Assembly (NCBI GenBank): GCA_012513725.1
Contig: JAAZBQ010000163.1
Coordinates: 1-7,485 of the forward strand
DNA: 7,485 nucleotides
Direction: 5' to 3'
Source of the DNA: Chloroflexota bacterium
Lineage (GTDB): Bacteria; Chloroflexota; Anaerolineae; UBA1429
This document shows, one piece after another, positions 1-3,596 of the stretch (positions within the stretch are counted from its first letter, which is position 1; every line of letters begins with the position of its first letter). The notes below the pieces were generated by a model. That model was given only the letters and a program-made list of their open reading frames with translations. It searched no databases and was not told the origin of the DNA. Made by a program: the position numbers and the translations under genes.

Positions 1-129
1 CCCCACACGGGTCAGGTCGCCCTGCAGGAGCGTGAGGCCCCGGGTGAGGAGCCCAACGAGGTACAGAGCGGGCCCGACGATGGCCAGCGTCAGTAGACTG
101 AGGTCGAGCAACTTGCCCTTGGCCTGCAA
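1..129 (-). CDS. N-terminal fragment of a membrane protein (cut by left edge)
   Basis: The first 43 codons of a leftward gene are visible, and the gene leaves the window at position 1. The start is a TTG (127-129). It is preceded five bases upstream by a strong AGGAGG ribosome binding site (135-140), and an in-frame TAG (148-150) lies a little further upstream, so no earlier start is possible within that frame. The visible peptide begins LQAKGKLLDLSLLTLAIVGP and continues with a hydrophobic stretch (about residues 7-35, rich in Leu, Ile, Val and Gly) that looks like one transmembrane helix or an uncleaved signal anchor, followed by a polar segment. Too little is present to name a family; a transporter, a glycan-pathway protein or another polytopic membrane protein would all fit. 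It is transcribed divergently from the propeller lipoprotein. Confidence 0.6.
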   Translation of the reverse strand, partial: MQAKGKLLDLSLLTLAIVGPALYLVGLLTRGLTLLQGDLTRVG

Positions 130-134
130 GGGAG

Positions 135-140
135 CCTCCT
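135..140 (-). promoter_or_regulatory. Shine-Dalgarno site deciding the TTG start of the left gene
   Basis: AGGAGG on the minus strand lies five bases before TTG (127-129). No ATG or GTG in this frame lies between the upstream stop and this site, so the motif selects the unusual TTG start. Confidence 0.6.
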
Positions 141-198
141 GGGTGTCCTAGCTGCGATGTGGGCGGGCAGGCCGCGCGATGGTGCGTCGGTGCGCATC

Positions 199-226
199 AT
201 TCTAGTGCGGCAGGAGCGAAAAGCAA
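199..226 (-). promoter_or_regulatory. Possible promoter for the left membrane-protein gene
   Basis: On the minus strand TTGCTT (221-226), a 16-bp spacer and TAGAAT (199-204, five of six matches to TATAAT) form a sigma-70-like promoter. It would start transcription near 192 and give a leader of about 60 bases before the TTG start. The -35 match is weak, so this is only a candidate. Confidence 0.3.
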
Positions 227-227
227 A

Positions 228-283
228 GCCGGCGAGGCGGAGGCAATTGCCGGCGGCCGGCGTCTTCGCTATACTGGCCGGCG
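228..283. repeat. Four GCCGGCG heptamers spaced 21-7-21 bp over the promoter
   Basis: GCCGGCG occurs at 228, 249, 256 and 277. The start-to-start distances are 21, 7 and 21 bp, so the outer pairs are two helical turns apart. The copies overlap the -35, sit in the spacer and lie between the -10 and the start codon, the position expected for an operator. The heptamer also occurs singly elsewhere in the window, so chance clustering in GC-rich DNA remains possible. Confidence 0.3.
247..275 (+). promoter_or_regulatory. Promoter of the propeller lipoprotein gene
   Basis: TTGCCG (247-252), a 17-bp spacer and TATACT (270-275, five of six) make a good housekeeping-type promoter. Transcription would be expected to begin about 7 bases after the -10, at roughly 281-283, which is the GTG start codon itself. 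No ribosome binding site precedes that GTG, which agrees with a leaderless transcript. The promoter contains several copies of the heptamer GCCGGCG, described separately. Confidence 0.5.
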
Positions 284-2334
284 TGAACGCCTCCCAACGT
301 CTCGCTCGCGTCGTGCGCCGTGCGCGCTGTATCCTGGGGGTGGCCGTCGCCGTGGCGGTCGCTGCCCAGGCGATGGGCTGCGCCGCCGCCTGGGAGACGC
401 CCACCCCCACCCCTTCGCCCACGGCAACCCCGGCGGGCACCCGGGCCCCCTATGAGGTGGCCACCGAGGCGCCTCCCACCCCAACGCCGGCCGTCTCGCC
501 CACGCCGACGCCCTTTCTCGCGTCCCTAGTCCTCACCGAGGACCCCGTCCAGTCGTGGACGAACCCCAACGACATCCAGGGGTTGGCCTTTGATGGCCAG
601 TACCTGTGGGCGGCTACCTCGGGCGGGGTGGTCCGCTGGACCCAGGACATGGGCGACTATCGCGTGTTCTCCGTCAGCGACGGCCTGGTCTCGCCGAGCA
701 CCTCCGGGGTGGCGGTGGATGGCGAGGGCCACGTGTGGATCGCCTACGCGGGGCTGGACGCCTGGAGCGAGTGGGACGGGCAGGCCTGGCACACCTACAG
801 CCGGCAGGAGGCGGTCGCGTCCCAGTACGAGGCCCTCCGCGATGCCCAGCAGTTCGATCCCTCCATGTGGACGCGCTCGCCCCAGAGTGGCTGGGTCTGG
901 ATGCCGACCCACGACGGCCAGGTGCGGGCCTACGACGGCGTCCAGTGGCGCGCCTATGGCCCCTACGAAGGGGTACGGCGGGGCACCCGGTTTGTAGCCG
1001 TCTCCTCCGAGGGCCGGGTGTGGGCCGTCGGCGACGGCGTCAGCACCGTCCTGGAGGGCTATCGCTGGTGGGAGGACCACTCGCTGTTCTCCGAGATTCC
1101 CGACGCGAACTCGGTGACGTCGGTGGGCATCGACCCCGCCGGGCAGCTGTGGATCGGCTTTATCGGGTCGCGATCGGCGGGCGGCGGCATCTGCAGCCTG
1201 GATCTCGGCGAGAACCGCTGGATCGGGCACCTCGCCTCGTTGAGCCCTACCATTCCGTTCCAGGTCCACGACATGGAGATCCTGCCGGATGGCACCGTCT
1301 GGCTCTGCGGGGAGGGCGGCGCCGCCTACCAGCGCCCCGCGCGGGCGTGGCGGCCCGTGTCCCTGGAGGATCTCACGGCCCAATGCCTGCTCCTGACGCC
1401 CGCCGGCCAGTTGTGGCTCGGCACGTCCCACGGCATCTGGTCGGTGGCCGCCGATGGCAAGAACGCCCGGGGTCCTTGGGTGGTGCCCACGCCCTTTATG
1501 GGCGGCCAGGTGCTCGAGCTGGCGGTGGATCCAGAGCAGCGGCTTCTCATCGGCACGCCGCAGGGGCTGGCCTACGCGGTGCCCGCCGGGGGCACGGGGC
1601 TGCTCCTCTCGGAGCGCCCCACCTGCCTGCGGGTCGGGCCCGATGGCGCGCTGTGGGCAGGGGCCGCCTCAGGCCTCTACCGCGTCGAGATCGGCGGCGA
1701 GGCGCGGCAGGTGTACGAGGGAGCGGTAGCCGCTCTGACGGTGGATGCCTCCGGGCGCCCCTGGCTGTCCACCCCCGAGGGTGTCCTGGTGCGCGTCTCG
1801 GAGCCGGATGCCTCACCGCCCGTCGCCGAGGAGGTGTCTGGCGCCCGCGACCTGGCGGAGGTCGGCGTCCGCAGCCTGGCCGCGTCCTCCGACGGCACCC
1901 TGTTTGTGGCGACCTCCCAGGGGCTCGGCATCCTGAGCCCGGATGGCGCCTACACGGTGGCCACGGTAGAGGATGGCCTGCCCGATCCGGACGTCCGCAC
2001 GCTGGCCCTCAGTCCCGACGACGACCTCTGGGTGGGCACGGCCCATGGGCTGGCTCGCCGCGAGGCCTCCGGGCGCTGGATCCGCTATACCCCCACCAGC
2101 ACCGAGGGAGGCCTGCGCTCGGAGGACATCATCGACCTGTACATGGACCCCGCCGGCACGCTCTGGCTCACCACGGCCGCCGGCCTCTCCTCGCGCACCG
2201 CGAACGCCGACTGGTCGTACCTCGACATCTCTGGCGTGCGACGCGCATACCCCGAATCCGACGAGGTCATCTGGCTGGGAGGCCAGGGAGGACTTTACCG
2301 CGTCGAGCGACGCGCCCTGGTCCCCGTCCCCTGA
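283..2334 (+). CDS. Predicted lipoprotein with two-component-regulator-type beta-propeller repeats
   Basis: Starting at GTG 283 the protein has 683 residues. An upstream ATG in the same frame (157) would add 42 Arg-rich residues before the signal peptide and lies upstream of the predicted promoter, so I reject it. Residues 1-32 form an Arg-rich n-region and an Ala/Val core ending AQAMG before Cys33, an atypical but plausible lipobox. Residues 38-77 are a Thr-Pro linker (repeated TPTP), typical of surface lipoproteins in Chloroflexota. The rest consists of about 14 blade motifs of the Reg_prop type (for example DPAGQLWIG, TPAGQLWLGTSHGI, SPDDDLWVGTAHGL, DPAGTLWLTTAAGL), enough for two seven-bladed propellers. 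There is no Y_Y_Y domain, kinase domain or second membrane segment, although such propellers are commonly the input part of hybrid sensor kinases. The gene converges on the response regulator with a 4-bp gap. It probably binds a glycan or peptide ligand, or a protein partner, outside the membrane; the ligand cannot be read from the sequence. Confidence 0.85.
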   Translation: MNASQRLARVVRRARCILGVAVAVAVAAQAMGCAAAWETPTPTPSPTATPAGTRAPYEVATEAPPTPTPAVSPTPTPFLASLVLTEDPVQSWTNPNDIQGLAFDGQYLWAATSGGVVRWTQDMGDYRVFSVSDGLVSPSTSGVAVDGEGHVWIAYAGLDAWSEWDGQAWHTYSRQEAVASQYEALRDAQQFDPSMWTRSPQSGWVWMPTHDGQVRAYDGVQWRAYGPYEGVRRGTRFVAVSSEGRVWAVGDGVSTVLEGYRWWEDHSLFSEIPDANSVTSVGIDPAGQLWIGFIGSRSAGGGICSLDLGENRWIGHLASLSPTIPFQVHDMEILPDGTVWLCGEGGAAYQRPARAWRPVSLEDLTAQCLLLTPAGQLWLGTSHGIWSVAADGKNARGPWVVPTPFMGGQVLELAVDPEQRLLIGTPQGLAYAVPAGGTGLLLSERPTCLRVGPDGALWAGAASGLYRVEIGGEARQVYEGAVAALTVDASGRPWLSTPEGVLVRVSEPDASPPVAEEVSGARDLAEVGVRSLAASSDGTLFVATSQGLGILSPDGAYTVATVEDGLPDPDVRTLALSPDDDLWVGTAHGLARREASGRWIRYTPTSTEGGLRSEDIIDLYMDPAGTLWLTTAAGLSSRTANADWSYLDISGVRRAYPESDEVIWLGGQGGLYRVERRALVPVP

Positions 2335-2341
2335 GCGCTCA
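2332..2341. repeat. 10-bp palindrome formed by the two convergent stop codons
   Basis: TGAGCGCTCA is a perfect palindrome whose two ends are the TGA stop of the plus-strand propeller gene and the TGA stop of the minus-strand regulator. It has no T-tract, so it is not a normal terminator by itself. Confidence 0.5.
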
Positions 2342-3010
2342 CGCGGGAGGAATGTCGGCAAGGGTGAGCAGCCCGCGCCGAAGCCCGGTCATCACCGCCT
2401 CGGTGCGCGAGCTGACCTGCAGCTTGCCAAAGATGTTGGCCATGTGCGCCTGCACCGTCCGCGGGCTGAGGTGCAGGCGCTGGGCGATCTCCCGATTGCT
2501 GAGGCCCCGGCCCGCCAGTCGCAGGACGTCCATCTCCCGCTCGGTGAGGGGGCTCTCGCGGGGTTCCGGCTCGGCCGCCTGTTCGCCCATGCTCATCCGG
2601 CGAAGCACCTTGGAGGCCACACCGGGATCCAGCACCGATTCACCCGCCCGCACGCGACGCACCGCATCGATGAGCTCGCTGGAGCGCGCGTTCTTGAGCA
2701 GATAGGCCGCAGCTCCGGCCTCCAGGATGGCGAACACGTACTCGTCGTCGTCGTAGGCCGTCAGCACCAACACGGCCGTCTGTGGGGCGAGCTGCTTGAT
2801 GCCCCGGGTGGCCTCGATGCCGTTCATCACCGGCATGCTGATGTCGATGATCGCCACGTCGGGCCGTTCGCGCTCGGCCATCTCAACGGCTTCGCGACCG
2901 TTACCGGCCTCGGCGATCACCACCAGGTCCGGCTCGCGCTCCAGGATGCGGCGGGTGCCTTCGCGCACCATCACGTGGTCATCGGCCAGGAGGATTCTGA
3001 TAGGGGGCAT
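2339..3010 (-). CDS. NarL/FixJ-family response regulator with LuxR-type HTH
   Basis: This is a 223-residue cytoplasmic regulator of normal family length. The receiver domain (about 4-120) has the acidic pair Asp10-Asp11, phospho-acceptor Asp56 in AIIDISMP, switch Thr84 and Lys106 in YLLKN, so it should be phosphorylated normally. After a short linker (about 139-152) comes a LuxR-type helix-turn-helix (about 153-215) starting with SPLTEREMDVLRLAGRGLSN and continuing through SPRTVQAHMANIFGKL. The ATG at 3008-3010 is preceded by GAGG with five intervening bases, within a repeated CGAGGGACG element. The likely partner is the HisKA_3 kinase at 3592-5397 on the same strand, but 581 bp carrying two structured repeats lie between them, unlike the usual short or overlapping junction. 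The 3' end faces the propeller gene with only 4 bp between the stops. Target genes are unknown. Confidence 0.95.
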   Translation of the reverse strand: MPPIRILLADDHVMVREGTRRILEREPDLVVIAEAGNGREAVEMAERERPDVAIIDISMPVMNGIEATRGIKQLAPQTAVLVLTAYDDDEYVFAILEAGAAAYLLKNARSSELIDAVRRVRAGESVLDPGVASKVLRRMSMGEQAAEPEPRESPLTEREMDVLRLAGRGLSNREIAQRLHLSPRTVQAHMANIFGKLQVSSRTEAVMTGLRRGLLTLADIPPA

Positions 3011-3011
3011 A

Positions 3012-3032
3012 CGTCCCTCGTTTCGTCCCTCG
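3012..3032 (-). repeat. Direct repeat containing the regulator's ribosome binding site
   Basis: CGTCCCTCG (plus-strand reading) occurs at 3012-3020 and 3024-3032, a 12-bp period with TTT between. On the minus strand each copy reads CGAGGGACG. The copy nearer the ATG supplies the GAGG ribosome binding site of the response regulator; the other provides a second, more distant GAGG. Confidence 0.5.
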
Positions 3033-3039
3033 TGTATGA

Positions 3040-3070
3040 ACGACGAACGCGAACGAGCCCCGTTCGTCGT
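3040..3070 (-). promoter_or_regulatory. Alternative hairpin in the regulator leader, exclusive with stem-loop 2
   Basis: ACGACGAACG (3040-3049) and CGTTCGTCGT (3061-3070) are perfect 10-bp inverted repeats around an 11-base loop (3050-3060). The arm 3061-3070 is also the inner part of one arm of stem-loop 2 of the proximal RNA unit (3052-3070 with 3079-3097), so the two hairpins cannot form together. The alternative hairpin ends 29 bases before the regulator's ATG. This is the geometry of an attenuator or translational switch, inferred from pairing alone. Confidence 0.45.
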
Positions 3071-3209
3071 CGCCCACTACGACTCGCGGAGCTCGTTCAC
3101 CAAGGAGGAGAAGCGCTGTACCTTGCGCCGAAACGGGTACAGCAGGTCGCGAGATACGCATCTACGTTCTCTCGTCGCCCCAGCGAGCCGTTGTTGCCAA
3201 GCCCGCTTG
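3052..3209 (-). ncRNA. Proximal copy of a tandem structured RNA (small RNA or regulator leader)
   Basis: On the minus strand this copy contains stem-loop 1 (CTGTACC at 3136-3142 pairing with GGTACAG at 3116-3122, 13-base loop with GGCGCA). An 18-base CU-rich linker holding CCTCCTT follows, then stem-loop 2 (arms 3052-3070 and 3079-3097). Stem-loop 2 has 15 Watson-Crick pairs and one G-U pair out of 19, with loop AGTGGGCG on the minus strand. The 5' end is estimated from the conserved promoter-like element at 3216-3224. The same architecture occurs in the distal copy with different stem sequences. It ends about 40 bases before the response regulator start, so it may be an independent small RNA, the regulator's leader, or both. 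I do not recognise the family. Confidence 0.5.
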
Positions 3210-3215
3210 ACTCGT

Positions 3216-3251
3216 ACTCTATCATGGTCGCGCAATCCGCACATCCGCCAG
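3216..3251 (-). promoter_or_regulatory. Promoter-like block of the proximal RNA unit
   Basis: On the minus strand CTGGCGGATG (3242-3251) is followed by TGA-TAGAGT (3216-3224), an extended -10-like element with four of six matches in the hexamer. Both motifs recur exactly 312 bp away in the distal unit with identical spacing. No consensus -35 is visible; the conserved decamer occupies that region. Confidence 0.4.
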
Positions 3252-3318
3252 ACGCACTAGCAGGCCTAAGCAATTCTGCCTATGGCGCCTGCACCTGAAC
3301 GCGCTCCGCTGTTCACCC

Positions 3319-3348
3319 ATGATACCCCTGGGCTCGGTGAGTAGCCAA
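3319..3348 (-). promoter_or_regulatory. Possible second promoter upstream of the proximal RNA unit
   Basis: On the minus strand TTGGCT (3343-3348), an 18-bp spacer and TATCAT (3319-3324, five of six) form a sigma-70-like promoter. Transcription from about 3312 would run through the whole proximal unit into the response regulator, giving it a leader of about 300 bases. Confidence 0.3.
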
Positions 3349-3378
3349 GCCGCTCCGTCGCCGTGGCACGCCGCGACA

Positions 3379-3426
3379 CAAAGACCCCCACAAGTCGTCG
3401 CCCACTACGACTTGTGGGGGTCTTTG
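3379..3426. terminator. Perfect 20-bp hairpin, likely 3' terminator of the distal RNA
   Basis: The two arms 3379-3398 and 3407-3426 are exactly complementary around an 8-base loop (3399-3406). The outer stem is A/T-rich and the middle holds five G-C pairs. Both strands end in TCTTT, so it could weakly terminate in either direction. The homologous hairpin in the proximal unit keeps the loop and the adjoining GTCGT/ACGAC pairs but changes the outer stem. The lack of a long U-tract keeps the terminator call moderate. Confidence 0.5.
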
Positions 3427-3521
3427 CACCCAAGGAGGAGAAGAAGCGCCGCTCTCTGCGCCAATAGGAGCAGTGCTACTCGGCCATTGCCTCTCGTCTC
3501 CGTCGCGAGTCTCCCTATCGC
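3379..3521 (-). ncRNA. Distal copy of a tandem structured RNA (candidate small RNA)
   Basis: On the minus strand stem-loop 1 is CTGCTC (3468-3473) with GAGCGG (3449-3454) around a 13-base loop with GGCGCA. One pair is a T-G wobble that is valid only on the minus strand, which supports that reading direction. The CU-rich linker with CTTCTCCTCCTTGG (3430-3443) follows, then stem-loop 2, a perfect 20-bp hairpin (3379-3398 with 3407-3426) with loop AGTGGGCG. The estimated start (about 3521) comes from the extended -10 at 3528-3536, and the expected length is about 140-150 bases. Stem-loop 2 would be the 3' end, though only a short T-run (TCTTT) accompanies it. No reading frame of any quality covers it. 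Confidence 0.55.
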
Positions 3522-3524
3522 GAC
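3502..3524. repeat. Inverted repeat at the predicted start of the distal RNA
   Basis: GTCGCGA (3502-3508) and TCGCGAC (3518-3524) are perfect 7-bp arms around nine bases. The repeat covers the predicted transcription start (about 3521), so it could be an operator in DNA or a 5' hairpin in a slightly longer RNA. The proximal copy lacks an equally good counterpart. Confidence 0.4.
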
Positions 3525-3527
3525 CTC

Positions 3528-3563
3528 ACTATAGCAGACCGCTGCAGGAGGCGCATCCGCCAG
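3528..3563 (-). promoter_or_regulatory. Extended -10 promoter of the distal RNA unit
   Basis: On the minus strand TGC-TATAGT (3528-3536) is a good extended -10 (five of six in the hexamer plus TGn). CTGGCGGATG (3554-3563) lies at the same distance as in the proximal unit. It would start transcription near 3521, after the kinase stop, giving an RNA independent of the kinase transcript. Confidence 0.5.
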
Positions 3564-3574
3564 GTCTCGTAGGC

Positions 3575-3596
3575 GGCCTAGGTGTTGTGGCCTAGG
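3575..3596. repeat. GGCCTAGG direct repeat over the kinase stop codon
   Basis: GGCCTAGG occurs at 3575-3582 and 3589-3596, a 14-bp period. Each copy holds the palindrome CCTAGG. The second copy contains the kinase TAG stop (3592-3594); the first overlaps the conserved TAGGCC that opens the distal RNA unit. Confidence 0.45.

Larger units (their letters stand above)
3052..3268 (-). repeat. Tandem duplication unit, proximal copy
   Basis: Conserved blocks in order on the minus strand are TAGGCC (3263-3268), CTGGCGGATG, an extended -10-like motif, GACGAGAG (3169-3176), stem-loop 1, the linker with CTCCTCCTTGG (3100-3110) and stem-loop 2. All recur in the same order in the distal copy. The offset is 312 bp in the promoter half and 322-333 bp in the RNA half, so several small indels separate the copies. 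Confidence 0.75.
3380..3580 (-). repeat. Tandem duplication unit, distal copy
   Basis: This is the counterpart of 3052-3268 and begins with TAGGCC (3575-3580) just after the kinase stop codon. It is same-strand and head-to-tail with the proximal copy. Conservation is concentrated in the promoter-like block, the loops and the CU-rich linker, while stem arms differ but still pair. That pattern fits a duplicated functional RNA better than a simple recent duplication. Confidence 0.75.

Noticed and set aside
157..282. Upstream ATG (157) as the propeller gene start
   Set aside because: It would place an Arg-rich 42-residue extension before the signal peptide, has no good ribosome binding site, and lies upstream of the best promoter.
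2299..2314. CGCGTCG-AG-CGACGCG inverted repeat as terminator of the convergent genes
   Set aside because: It lies inside propeller coding sequence, its loop is very short, and no T-tract follows on either strand.
606..2705. Long open frame on the plus strand overlapping the propeller gene in another frame
   Set aside because: It is Arg/Gly/Pro-rich low-complexity sequence with no domain pattern, whereas the overlapping frame has clear repeated propeller blades. It is a shadow frame of GC-rich coding DNA.
3101..3113. AAGGAGGAGAAG on the plus strand (also at 3431-3442) as a ribosome binding site for small plus-strand genes
   Set aside because: No convincing start codon with a sensible reading frame follows either copy, and the covarying stem-loops and promoter motifs favour the minus strand as the sense strand.
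3052..3580. T-box riboswitch or 6S RNA
   Set aside because: No T-box consensus (AGGGUGGNACCGCG-like) is visible, and the 5' and 3' ends do not pair into the long rod with central bubble expected of 6S RNA.
3011..3591. CRISPR array or insertion sequence
   Set aside because: There are only two diverged units of about 200 bp with structured interiors, and no short identical repeats with spacers, no transposase frame and no terminal inverted repeats with target duplication.
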